A stretch of DNA of 64,000 nt from Actinoplanes xinjiangensis (lineage in GTDB: Bacteria; Actinomycetota; Actinomycetes; Mycobacteriales; Micromonosporaceae), in contig NZ_QGGR01000022.1 in NCBI RefSeq assembly GCF_003148685.1, positions 62,001 through 126,000 on the forward strand, given 5' to 3'. Every line of letters begins with the position of its first letter. Position 1 is the first letter of the stretch. A program made the translations under genes and the position numbers. Below are positions 1-7,292 of the stretch, piece after piece. The notes beneath the pieces are model-generated. The model searched no databases, was not told where the DNA came from, and was given only the letters and a program-made list of their open reading frames with translations.

Positions 1-65
1 GCGGCGGGCATCGGCGCGCAGTGGCCGTCCCGGAGTGGTTCTCGTCACCCGCGCTCCCTTCCACA

Positions 66-128
66 GTCAAATGGGGTGGTCCTCCGGATAGCGTAGCGCC
101 GAGTAAACGGGGTGGCACCCCACTTTGA
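66..128 (+). promoter_or_regulatory. Putative promoter with dyads upstream of the first oxidoreductase
   Basis: A TAGCGT -10 box (89-94) lies 17 bases after a weak -35 (66-71). TCAAATGGGGTG at 67-78 is an imperfect inverted copy of 116-128. Inside the right arm, GGGGTG-G-CACCCC (109-121) is a perfect short palindrome just before the ribosome binding site. This layout suits an operator, but no divergent regulator is visible at the window edge. Bases 1-65 show no gene I can support. Confidence 0.4.
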
Positions 129-140
129 TCGGAGAGAACC

Positions 141-1088
141 ATGCGCGCAGTCCGATACGACAGATTCGGGCCCGCCGACGTCCTGCACGTCGCTGAGCTG
201 CCGAAACCACCGGCCGGGCGCAACGAGGTCCTGGTCCGGGTCCGGGCCGCCGGCGTCGGCGGCGGCGAGATGCCGATCCGGGCCGGACGGCTGCGGCGGG
301 TCATGCGGCATCGGCCACCCGCCGGAATCGGCAACGAGTTCACCGGTCACGTCGAGGCCGTCGGCGACGGCGTGCAGCGGTTCCGGGCCGGTGACACGGT
401 CTGGGGACTCATGCCGCACCTCACCTTCGGCAGCACCGCCGAGTTCGTGGCCGTACCCGAGAAGCTCCTGGCCCCCGCTCCGGCCTCCGTCGACCTGGTC
501 GGCGCCGCCGCCCTGCCGTCGGCCGGCACCACCGTGCTGACCGCCCTCACCGAGACCGTGAACCTCCGGCAAGGACAACGGCTTCTGGTACGGGGCGCGG
601 CCGGCGGCGTCGGCAGCGTCGCCGTCCAGTTCGGCAGGTCGATCGGCGCGCACGTCACCGCCCTGGCCGGCGCACGCAGCCTCGACCGGGTCCGGGACCT
701 GGGGGCCGACACCGTCGTCGACTACCGCACCGCCGAGCCCGCCGAGCTGGGCACCTTCGATGTCGTCCTCGACCTGGTGGGGACCGAACTGCCCGCCTAC
801 CGTCGGCTGCTGGCGCCCCGCGGCCGCATGGTGGCCCTCGCGCTCGACCCGGACGCCCTGCTGAGGACGTTCGTCTTCATCGCCGCGCACCGCAACGTCA
901 CGACCTTCAGCAACAATCCGTCCGCGGAGCGCCTCGCCGAACTGACCAGGCTGGTGGACTCCGGTGCCCTGCGGCCCGTCGTCGACACCGTGTTCCCGAT
1001 GGACCGCGCCGCCGACGCCCACCGCGGCATGGAGGCCGGCGGGGTGCACGGCAAACACGTCATCGAGGTGTCACCGGCCCGTCCGTGA
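141..1088 (+). CDS. Zinc-independent MDR oxidoreductase (quinone oxidoreductase-like)
   Basis: A 315-residue cytoplasmic medium-chain dehydrogenase/reductase predicted to reduce a quinone or enone with NADPH. The N-terminal GroES-like fold is followed by a Rossmann nucleotide-binding motif GAAGGVG at residues 152-158. The structural-zinc cysteine cluster of alcohol dehydrogenases is absent, as in the quinone reductase branch. The ATG is preceded by GGAGAG. A hairpin at 1113-1130 ends the unit, so it seems to be transcribed alone. The segment HRNVTTFSNNPSAERL near the C-terminus recurs in a decayed copy at about 4.6 kb. The true substrate is unknown. Confidence 0.85.
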   Translation: MRAVRYDRFGPADVLHVAELPKPPAGRNEVLVRVRAAGVGGGEMPIRAGRLRRVMRHRPPAGIGNEFTGHVEAVGDGVQRFRAGDTVWGLMPHLTFGSTAEFVAVPEKLLAPAPASVDLVGAAALPSAGTTVLTALTETVNLRQGQRLLVRGAAGGVGSVAVQFGRSIGAHVTALAGARSLDRVRDLGADTVVDYRTAEPAELGTFDVVLDLVGTELPAYRRLLAPRGRMVALALDPDALLRTFVFIAAHRNVTTFSNNPSAERLAELTRLVDSGALRPVVDTVFPMDRAADAHRGMEAGGVHGKHVIEVSPARP

Positions 1089-1112
1089 CGGGCCGGCGTA
1101 CCCGCCGCCGTC

Positions 1113-1130
1113 ACCCGGCCTCGGCCGGGT
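1113..1130 (+). terminator. Hairpin terminator after the first oxidoreductase
   Basis: ACCCGGCC, two bases, GGCCGGGT: a perfect 8-bp stem 25 bases past the stop codon. There is no U-tract, which is usual for actinomycete terminators. Confidence 0.5.
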
Positions 1131-1208
1131 CGCCGGTCGCCAACCAGATCGCCGTCACGATCGGCCCCTGATCTGACTTAACCGTCGGCTTTCGCAACGG
1201 CAACCGGC

Positions 1209-1556
1209 TCATCGCGGCGCAACTTTCGGCGTCACCGGCACCAACGTGACCTCGATGCGCTCCCGCTCCTGGTCGACGTTCCCGTGGGTGCCCTTGCACG
1301 TCCGGCACAGCGACCGGGCAGCGTCATCGGGTCTGTCCCCGGACGGCTCGTACATATGGTCGCCGTCGTCGCCCTCTTCCACGATCACGTAAGGCACCAC
1401 CGCCGTCATAGCCAACCGGAAGCAGGCGCAATCTCTGTGGTGAGGCCAATCGGCGCGCGCCACTTCGTGTGACCTGGCGGTGCCGTTGCCGCCGAGAGTC
1501 GGACACTCCGGGATATGGAAGACGGCGATCGGCGGATAGTGGCGACGATCGGTCAC
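1209..1556 (-). CDS. Small cysteine-containing hypothetical protein
   Basis: Predicted 115-residue protein starting at a GTG whose bases overlap the stop of the upstream gene (GTGA), so translation is probably coupled. It has HHRDCAC near residue 40 and CRTCKG near residue 87, a spacing that could hold a metal, but I recognise no family. The C-terminal third is acidic and then turns to valine-rich strands. It pairs with the 71-residue gene before it and diverges from an XRE/DUF6879 cluster. The frame stays open further upstream, but the overlap with a well-supported gene argues for this start. Confidence 0.5.
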   Translation of the reverse strand: MTDRRHYPPIAVFHIPECPTLGGNGTARSHEVARADWPHHRDCACFRLAMTAVVPYVIVEEGDDGDHMYEPSGDRPDDAARSLCRTCKGTHGNVDQERERIEVTLVPVTPKVAPR

Positions 1557-1768
1557 GCCTGGCCCCCGAGCACTGGAGCGGCAAGGTATGCGCTGACCGG
1601 GCGCACTTCGGCATCGAGCTGACCCTCGCGTGCGACGACAGCGATGATGCGCGCGGTCAACTCGGCTTCTCTGGCCAGAGGGCACGGCCACGGGTTGCGA
1701 CACAGGGCACAGCGCCGCGCCATCCACCACCATCGCCGAGCTTTGTGCACTCTCATTCGCAGTCTCAT
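1553..1768 (-). CDS. Small basic protein with CxxC motif
   Basis: A 71-residue, arginine/tryptophan-rich protein of unknown function. RRCALCRNPWPC near residues 18-29 gives three closely spaced cysteines (C-x2-C-x5-C) that could bind zinc. The start is well set: an ATG preceded by GGAGGCGACG, while the longer open frame upstream has no such site. It is the first gene of a leftward pair and its stop overlaps the next start. In actinomycetes, small proteins of this kind often accompany DUF5753-type XRE regulators. That link is context only. Confidence 0.6.
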   Translation of the reverse strand: MRLRMRVHKARRWWWMARRCALCRNPWPCPLAREAELTARIIAVVAREGQLDAEVRPVSAYLAAPVLGGQA

Positions 1769-1867
1769 CGTCGCCTCCGTGCGCCGAATCACCGTGGGCC
1801 GGCCACCCTGCCGAGACCCGTCCCGGCCATCGGAACCTACGGAGCATCCAAGATCTTCTTCTAGGAG

Positions 1868-1891
1868 TTTGCAGAAATTTGCAGATTGACC
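1868..1891 (+). promoter_or_regulatory. Tandem direct repeats abutting a -35 box
   Basis: TTTGCAGA occurs twice, 10 bases apart (1868-1875 and 1878-1885), followed at once by TTGACC (1886-1891), a good -35. The same-face spacing of one helical turn suits cooperative binding of a regulator, possibly the XRE protein encoded by the operon. The rest of the 183-base divergent region holds nothing else I can call. Confidence 0.45.
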
Positions 1892-1951
1892 TCGCGGAGC
1901 CAGTCGGCAACCATAGGTCACGAGAGAAGCGGACAAGTCACAGGAGGCAGG

Positions 1952-2155
1952 ATGAAACTGCAGTTCATCGCCAAGGACCCCGGTTCAGAACCGTCCGGGT
2001 CACCTACGCTCTACCGCACCGACCGTGGCACCTGGGTGGTCCAGGGATGGGTGGTGACCGACCCGGACGCCCTCGCCGCCATGGACGTCCCGGACGGCGA
2101 GGCCTGCGTCGAGATCCCCGATCGCCTGGTTCCGTTCTTCCAGCCCCAGCCGTGA
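1952..2155 (+). CDS. Small hypothetical protein of the XRE/DUF6879 operon
   Basis: A 67-residue protein (MKLQFIAKD...) of the type that precedes DUF6879 and XRE-DUF5753 genes in actinomycetes. It has alternating strands and no membrane segment. AGGAGG lies seven bases before the ATG. Its TGA overlaps the next ATG by one base (TGATG), so the three genes are translationally coupled. Function is unknown. By analogy with similar operons it may be a partner or target of the XRE regulator, but the sequence does not show this. Confidence 0.75.
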   Translation: MKLQFIAKDPGSEPSGSPTLYRTDRGTWVVQGWVVTDPDALAAMDVPDGEACVEIPDRLVPFFQPQP

Positions 2156-2673
2156 TGCAGCCCGCCACCTACGAGGACCTCAACGACCTCTGCCGGGGCA
2201 TACGGAACTCCTTCGTTCATCTGGAGACGCGCGACGCCTACGGCACCGAGGTGGAACTGCCGCACATGGCGAAGTGGGCGCGCGGCGAGCGAGACGACTA
2301 CGCCTGGCTCGGCTGGTGGCTCGACATGTTGCGCAACCACCGGGCAGCCGGCCGAACCTGCCGTCGTGCCCGGGTCGTGTCCGAGCCGCTGAGCACCTAC
2401 CAGCAGTGGACCCGATCCCACGCCGAGCTCTTCATCGAGGCCGGCGAGGACATCCGGTACATCAGTCGCCCGCGGCTCGTCGATGTCCTACTGCCCGGAA
2501 GCGGCGACTTCTACGTGTTCGACGGCGAAACGGCCCTGTTCCTGCACTATGCGGGCTCCGGCACGAATGCCTCGTTCGAGATCACCGAAGATCCCCGGAT
2601 CGTTCAGACTTGCGTCACCGCATTCGAGAACGTCTGGGACCTGACGAAACCTGATGAAAACCGATCCGAGTAG
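2155..2673 (+). CDS. DUF6879 family protein
   Basis: A 172-residue soluble protein. The pattern DLCRGIRNSFVHLETRDAYG at the start, the WWLDMLRNHRAAG segment, and the later 'ARVVSEPLSTYQQW' and 'EDIRYISR' strings match what I know of DUF6879. This family sits almost always beside XRE-DUF5753 regulators in Streptomyces and Actinoplanes. The start follows the previous stop directly, and the 3' end overlaps the XRE gene by 20 bases. The biochemical role of the family is unknown. A role in regulation or in a toxin-like pair has been suggested only by context. Confidence 0.8.
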   Translation: MQPATYEDLNDLCRGIRNSFVHLETRDAYGTEVELPHMAKWARGERDDYAWLGWWLDMLRNHRAAGRTCRRARVVSEPLSTYQQWTRSHAELFIEAGEDIRYISRPRLVDVLLPGSGDFYVFDGETALFLHYAGSGTNASFEITEDPRIVQTCVTAFENVWDLTKPDENRSE

Positions 2674-3547
2674 CTCCGTCCAGCAGGCACGCAAGGAACT
2701 AGGCGCGCGCCTACGCAACCTGCGGAAGGCAGCCGGCCTCACCGGCAAGGAGCTGGCCGCAGCCACGGGACAGCACTTCACCCGTATCAGCCGCATCGAG
2801 AACGGCGGCCAACCCCCGACCGAATCCAACATCCGCGCGTGGTGCATCACCTGCGGCGCCGAGGATCGACTCCCCGACCTGCTGGCCACCGCCCAGTCCA
2901 TCGAGTCCGCCTACTTGGAATGGTCACGGCAGGCACGGGCCGGCATGCGACGGCTTGGCGACCTCCATTCCATCGCCACCTACCAGGCCACGACAACGTT
3001 CCGGATCCACGAACCGCTCGTCATGCCAGGCGTTTTCCAGACCGAGGCCTACATCAGGCAGATGCTGACCTTCTGGTACGAGTTCCTCGAGGCACCCGAC
3101 GACGCCGACGCCACGGTGGCGATGAAGGCAGAGCGCACGGCCATCGCGCTGACGCCGGCGAAGCGCATTGTGGCGGTCCTCGGTGAGCAGGCGCTCCATA
3201 CACGGCGGGGCACGCCCAGCGAGCACGCCGAGCAGTTGCAGCATCTGTTGGAAGTGATGCGGCTTCCATTCGTGTCGGTCGGGATCATCCCTGCAGACGT
3301 TCAACGGTTCGCCATCGCGACCGTGGGTTTCTGGATCTTCGATCAGAACGCGGTCGCTCTCGAGACGCCGACCGCCGCCATCAAGGTGACGCGCCCACAG
3401 GAGATAGCCCGGTACGCGGCCATGTTCGAGCGATTACGTGCCGAGGCGGTCTATGGGGAGCGGGCACGCAAGCTGATCAACTCGGTGATCGATCGCGGAA
3501 CGTCAACTCTGCGCCGAGACGGCCCGGCCGCCGACCTGCACCGCTGA
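2654..3547 (+). CDS. XRE family transcriptional regulator with DUF5753
   Basis: A 297-residue DNA-binding protein. The N-terminal helix-turn-helix (about residues 15-70) contains LGARLRNLRKAAGLTGKELA and the recognition segment HFTRISRIENG. The remainder (about 105-285) has the DUF5753 pattern, including 'MPGVFQTEAYIR' and 'LEVMRLPFVSVGIIP'. Such proteins are abundant in filamentous actinomycetes and often control adjacent small genes. The ATG lies inside the DUF6879 frame, which shows tight coupling. The direct repeats at 1868-1885 are a candidate binding site. Confidence 0.9.
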   Translation: MKTDPSSSVQQARKELGARLRNLRKAAGLTGKELAAATGQHFTRISRIENGGQPPTESNIRAWCITCGAEDRLPDLLATAQSIESAYLEWSRQARAGMRRLGDLHSIATYQATTTFRIHEPLVMPGVFQTEAYIRQMLTFWYEFLEAPDDADATVAMKAERTAIALTPAKRIVAVLGEQALHTRRGTPSEHAEQLQHLLEVMRLPFVSVGIIPADVQRFAIATVGFWIFDQNAVALETPTAAIKVTRPQEIARYAAMFERLRAEAVYGERARKLINSVIDRGTSTLRRDGPAADLHR

Positions 3548-3595
3548 ACACGCGACAACAGATCCGGCGGTGGCCGGCTGGAACTCCGGCGTGGC

Positions 3596-3868
3596 TTACC
3601 GGGCGGTCAGAGCGGCGTGAGCGCGAAGGCGAACGCCCAAGGAGACGACGGCGATCCGTACGGTCCCGGTGGTCGCCTTCCGCGCGGCGGCGACAAGTGC
3701 GGCCAGGACAGCGGGATCGTCGGTGTCGGCGGGGACGGCGACGGCCGTGCAGAGCTGTGACCACAGTTGCGGGTCGCCGCCTGTGCTCTGCAGGATGCAG
3801 GCTCGCAGGTCGGCCACGGTGGGGCAGGCCAGCCCGTACGTGAGGTCAGTGGCAATGTCGGTAGTCAT
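3596..3868 (-). CDS. Hypothetical protein next to a GAF protein
   Basis: A predicted 90-residue soluble alanine/valine-rich protein (MTTDIATDLTYGL...) with two likely helices and no recognised domain. It follows the GAF gene by 69 bases on the same strand and may be co-transcribed with it. The start is uncertain. I chose the ATG at 3868 because the residues upstream of it look low-complexity. An in-frame ATG at 3925 is the alternative, and neither has a strong ribosome binding site. Confidence 0.5.
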   Translation of the reverse strand: MTTDIATDLTYGLACPTVADLRACILQSTGGDPQLWSQLCTAVAVPADTDDPAVLAALVAAARKATTGTVRIAVVSLGVRLRAHAALTAR

Positions 3869-3937
3869 CGAGGGTGACGAGCCTTTCCGGTACGCAGTCA
3901 GCGGGGACGTCGGTGGCATGGGCACGGCTGCGGCAGG

Positions 3938-4459
3938 TCAGCCGGCGACGGTCTCGTGCAGCAGCGTGACCGCGCGGGGCGCCAAGCTGACCAGCGTGTC
4001 CAGGTCGGCCTGGGTGAACACGCCGGGTTCGCCGGCCAGCACGCACAACGAACCCACGGCCTGCCCGTCCAGATGCAGCGGCACCCCGGCGTAGCTGCGC
4101 ACTCCTGTGACCATCACCAGCGGGTTGGTGGTGTGCGCAGGATCGTCATGGGTGTCGGTGATCAGCAGAGGAGTGTCATGGCGGACCACGGTCGCGCACG
4201 GCGCCCACTGCGCGGGCATGCCGCCGGCTTCGGCGAGCCAGCCACCCACCCCATGCGTCGCGAGCAGCACGCCGGCGTCGGTGAGGATCAGTGAGACCCC
4301 CGCGCAGGGAGCGCGCAGCAGGTCGGCGACGTCGTCGACGAACCGTTGCAACGCCGGTGAGGTGCCCTCGGTGCCCGGCAGCAGCTGGTCCACCGCGGCC
4401 AGTCGCTCGGGACGGACGAGCGCATCAATCGGGGTGTCGTAACAGGGCGAAGTCACCAT
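3938..4459 (-). CDS. Single GAF domain protein
   Basis: A 173-residue protein that is essentially one GAF sensory domain: SPALQRFVDDVADLL, then 'GVSLILTDAGVLLATHG', and the closing 'SYAGVPLHLDGQAVGSLCVL' strand. GAF domains bind small ligands or haem. Stand-alone forms like this are common in actinomycetes and are often signalling accessories. The start is supported by GGAAGG six bases before the ATG. The longer open frame upstream is antisense to the neighbouring oxidoreductase and is rejected. No output domain is present. Confidence 0.8.
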   Translation of the reverse strand: MVTSPCYDTPIDALVRPERLAAVDQLLPGTEGTSPALQRFVDDVADLLRAPCAGVSLILTDAGVLLATHGVGGWLAEAGGMPAQWAPCATVVRHDTPLLITDTHDDPAHTTNPLVMVTGVRSYAGVPLHLDGQAVGSLCVLAGEPGVFTQADLDTLVSLAPRAVTLLHETVAG

Positions 4460-4582
4460 CAGACCTTCCAATTCGAGGACCTCCGACGCTATTCGCGCAC
4501 GGTTCCCCCAACCGGTGCCGATCGGCAGCAGCACGGTTGCACGTCGCCGTACCGCACCTGGCCACCGGCGGCCGGTGCCCGG

Positions 4583-4703
4583 GCACCGCAACGTCACGAT
4601 CTTCAGCAACGATCCGTCCGCGCGGCGCCTCGCCGGGCTGGCCGGCCTGGTGGACTCCGGCGCCCGGCGGCGCGCCGGTGACGGCGCGGCATACCCGCCG
4701 TCA
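4583..4703 (+). pseudogene. Vestige of an MDR oxidoreductase gene (3' end only)
   Basis: Bases 4583-4670 match 887-975 of the first oxidoreductase at most positions. The same peptide reads HRNVTIFSNDPSARRL, against HRNVTTFSNNPSAERL in the intact gene. After a jump, 4678-4703 match the sequence around that gene's stop codon (1085-1114). The N-terminal four fifths and an internal part are gone. It lies 20 bases before a second, divergent-sequence MDR gene, and the rest of 4460-4723 holds no gene. This is best read as the scar of a duplication followed by deletion. Confidence 0.75.
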
Positions 4704-4723
4704 CAGCGGTTAAGGTCCGGAGG

Positions 4724-5740
4724 ATGAAGGCCATCATCTACCGCGACAACGGCGGTACCGACGTACTTCAACTCCTCGACCGCCCGGTACCGGCGCCCGG
4801 TCCGGGCGAGGTGCGTGTGCGCATCGTCGTGTCGGGCGTCAACCCGACGGACTGGAAGACCCGGTCCGGTGCGACCAACCCGAAGCAGTTCGACGAGGTC
4901 GTCCCCCATCTCGACGGCGCGGGCACGATCGACGCGGTCGGCGACGGCGTCGATCCGGGGCGGGTCGGCCAGCGCGTCTGGGTGTTCATGGCGACGGCCG
5001 GCCGACCGACGGGGACGGCCGCCGAGTTCACCGTCGTACCGGCCGAGCAGGCCGTACCACTGCCCGACGCGGCGAGCTTCGACCTGGGCGCCTCGCTCGG
5101 GGTGCCCGCCCTCACCGCGCACCGGGCGCTGACCGTCGCCGAGGACGGCCCCCAGCGGCTGCGGCCCGGTGCGCTGGACGGCAAGGTCGTCCTCGTCGCG
5201 GGCGGCGCCGGAGCCGTCGGGCACGCCGCGATCCAGCTCGCACGGTGGGCCGGCGCCACGGTGATCAGCACCATCAGCGGGCCGGAGAAGGCCCGCCTGG
5301 CCGCGGCCGCGGGCGCCCACCACACGGTCAACTACCGGGACGGCGATCCCGCCGCGGCGATCCGCGCGATCGCCCCGGACGGCGTCGACCTCGTCGCCGA
5401 GGTCGCCCTCGGCGCGAACCTCGCCCTCGACCTCGCCGTGCTCCGGACCCGGGGCACGATCTCGACGTACGCCAACGACGGCGGTAAGCCGGTCGAACTG
5501 GACGTGCGGCAGAACATGATGCTGAACACCCGGTTCCAGTTCCTGGTGCTGTACACCGTCGGCCGGCAGGCGCTCACCGCCGCCGCCGAGGACGTGGCCG
5601 CCGCGGTCGGGGCCGGTGCGCTGCCGGTCGGCGCGGAGCACGGCCTGCCACTGGTCCGCTACCCGCTCGAACGCACCGCCGACGCCCATCAGGCGGTGCA
5701 GGACGGCACCGTCGGCAAGGTTCTGGTCGACATCACCTGA
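4724..5740 (+). CDS. NADP-dependent zinc-free MDR oxidoreductase (zeta-crystallin-like)
   Basis: A 338-residue quinone oxidoreductase-type protein. The N-terminal GroES-like domain includes 'GVNPTDWKTR' and 'PHLDGAGTIDAVGDG'. The Rossmann motif AGGAGAVGHAAIQLA lies at about 159-173. No zinc-ligand cysteines are present. It is longer than, and clearly diverged from, the first MDR protein of the window. GGAGG abuts the ATG, with an AAGG further back at a more usual distance. An AraC regulator follows after 52 bases on the same strand and could control it. The substrate cannot be told from sequence. Confidence 0.85.
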   Translation: MKAIIYRDNGGTDVLQLLDRPVPAPGPGEVRVRIVVSGVNPTDWKTRSGATNPKQFDEVVPHLDGAGTIDAVGDGVDPGRVGQRVWVFMATAGRPTGTAAEFTVVPAEQAVPLPDAASFDLGASLGVPALTAHRALTVAEDGPQRLRPGALDGKVVLVAGGAGAVGHAAIQLARWAGATVISTISGPEKARLAAAAGAHHTVNYRDGDPAAAIRAIAPDGVDLVAEVALGANLALDLAVLRTRGTISTYANDGGKPVELDVRQNMMLNTRFQFLVLYTVGRQALTAAAEDVAAAVGAGALPVGAEHGLPLVRYPLERTADAHQAVQDGTVGKVLVDIT

Positions 5741-5792
5741 GCAGCCGAGGTCCGGCGCGCGACGCGGGCGGGCCGTCGGCGATGCTGGGGGC

Positions 5793-6632
5793 GTGGAGTA
5801 CGTGTCCCGAGTGCCGCGACCGCCGCTGGACGGGCTGATCGACGACCTCTACTACCTGGAGGGTGCGCCGCCGTACGCCCGGCTGATGCTGCCGGCGAGT
5901 CCGGCGGCGTTCCTCATCGTCAACCTCGGTGCGCCGTTGCGCATCCGTGCCGGCACCGACATCGCGGCGGCCGAGTACGCCGACGGCTGCGTGGTCACCA
6001 TGCCCACCCGCGCGCTGGACTTCGGCTATCCGCCCCGGACCCGGTCCGTCGGTGTGCATTTCAAACCGTGGGGGCCGGCGCCGTTCCTGGCGATGCCCGC
6101 GGCCGAACTGTGCGACCGGCCGGTGACGCTGGAGCAGGTCTGGGGCCGGCCCGCCACCGCCGAGCTGCGAGACCGGCTGGCCTCGGCGGACGGGCCGCAC
6201 GCGATGCTGACGCTGCTCGAGCAGGAGCTGACCCGACGGCTGCGTGAGACCGCCGGCCTGGGTCTGGTCCGTCATACGAGCGGGATCATCGCGGCGACCG
6301 GCGGGGCGGTGGTGATCGACGACCTGCGCGCCTCGGCCGGTGTCAGCAGCACCCATCTGGCACAGCGGTTCAAACAGCTCGTCGGCGTCACACCGAAGCG
6401 GCTGGCCCGCACCTACCGTTTCACCACCACCATGCTGGCGATCAACCCGGCCGAACCGATCGACTGGGCCGGCCTCGCCGCCGGTGCGGGCTACTTCGAC
6501 CAGGCCCATTTCGGTCACGAGTTCCGGGCCTTCACCGGGCTCACCCCGACCCGGTACGCCGAGGTCCGGCGGCGTTTCCAGCGCGAACATCCCGGTCACG
6601 TGCTGGACGGCTGGCCGCTGCCGGCCGATTGA
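5793..6632 (+). CDS. AraC family regulator with DUF6597-like N-terminus
   Basis: A 279-residue regulator. The N-terminal half resembles the DUF6597 ligand-binding region ('GVHFKPWGPAPFL'). Residues about 172-265 form the double AraC helix-turn-helix, with the signature 'AGAGYFDQAHFGHEFRAFTG' followed by LTPTRY. I chose the GTG at 5793 because the frame upstream overlaps the oxidoreductase. AraC proteins with this N-terminus are common beside single reductases, so it may control the MDR gene before it or the RibD-C gene after it. Confidence 0.85.
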   Translation: MEYVSRVPRPPLDGLIDDLYYLEGAPPYARLMLPASPAAFLIVNLGAPLRIRAGTDIAAAEYADGCVVTMPTRALDFGYPPRTRSVGVHFKPWGPAPFLAMPAAELCDRPVTLEQVWGRPATAELRDRLASADGPHAMLTLLEQELTRRLRETAGLGLVRHTSGIIAATGGAVVIDDLRASAGVSSTHLAQRFKQLVGVTPKRLARTYRFTTTMLAINPAEPIDWAGLAAGAGYFDQAHFGHEFRAFTGLTPTRYAEVRRRFQREHPGHVLDGWPLPAD

Positions 6633-6633
6633 T

Positions 6634-6645
6634 TTCTTACAAGAA
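6634..6645. promoter_or_regulatory. Short palindrome upstream of the RibD-C gene
   Basis: TTCTT-AC-AAGAA, a perfect dyad directly after the AraC stop codon and 54 bases before the next start. It sits in one of the few AT-richer spots here and could be an operator. No clear -35/-10 pair goes with it. Confidence 0.3.
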
Positions 6646-6698
6646 CCGCAGCCCGGAGAACTCTAACCTGAGGACATTCCCCAGAAGAGGAGCGCGGC

Positions 6699-7280
6699 GT
6701 GGGCAGAGTGGTCATGTACGGCTCGGTGTCGGTGGACGGGTTCATCGCCGACGAGAACGATCAGCCCGGACCGCTGTTCGACTGGCTGGTCGGCGGTGAC
6801 GTCGCGTTGGACGACAGCGGCGAGGTGAGGGTGTCGCAGGTGTCCTACGACTACACCCGGCCGTACTGGGACCAGATCGGGGCGACGATCTGCGGCCGCC
6901 ACGTGTTCGACCTGACCGACGGCTGGGACGGGAAGCCTCCGAGCGGGGTGGACCACGTGGTCGTCGTGACACACCGCCCGGCACCTGAGGGCTGGGACCC
7001 GGCGGCGCCGTTCCACTTCGTCGACGGGGTGCAGGCGGCCGTGGCCAGGGCGCGGGAGCTCGCGGGCGACCGCGTGGTCGAGGTCGCCGCCGGTGACGTC
7101 GGTGGCCAGGCCCTCGCCGCGGGCCTGGTCGACGAGGTGCGCATGGACGTCATACCCGTCGTGTTCGGGTCCGGTAAGCGCTTCTTCGGGTCGGTCGGCG
7201 GGCAGCACCTGCTGGAGGATCCCGACGCGGTGCTTCCGGGTAACCGGGTGCTGCACGTGCGCTACCGGGTGCGCCGCTGA
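6699..7280 (+). CDS. RibD C-terminal / dihydrofolate reductase-like protein
   Basis: A 193-residue reductase-fold protein with the family start 'MYGSVSVDGFIA', then 'GATICGRHVFDLTDGW', and the C-terminal 'VDEVRMDVIPVVFGSGKRFF'. The family (DHFR-like, RibD-C) binds NADPH and reduces pterin- or pyrimidine-like substrates, but most stand-alone actinomycete members have no known substrate. The GTG start follows AGAGGAG at good distance. It appears monocistronic and ends 12 bases before a convergent gene. It should not be assumed to work in riboflavin synthesis. Confidence 0.85.
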   Translation: MGRVVMYGSVSVDGFIADENDQPGPLFDWLVGGDVALDDSGEVRVSQVSYDYTRPYWDQIGATICGRHVFDLTDGWDGKPPSGVDHVVVVTHRPAPEGWDPAAPFHFVDGVQAAVARARELAGDRVVEVAAGDVGGQALAAGLVDEVRMDVIPVVFGSGKRFFGSVGGQHLLEDPDAVLPGNRVLHVRYRVRR

Positions 7281-7292
7281 CCGGCCCCACCG

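Noticed and set aside
1-65. Possible end of a gene at the left edge
   Set aside because: A frame is open to base 128 but too short to judge; no family pattern is visible.
1556-1910. Longer start for the gene ending at 1209
   Set aside because: It would overlap the whole 71-residue gene that has a strong GGAGG site; the GTG at 1556 fits the coupled arrangement.
6699-7280. RibD-C protein as part of a riboflavin route with the cyclohydrolase and deaminase
   Set aside because: It lies 50 kb away in its own unit, and most such stand-alone proteins are not riboflavin enzymes.
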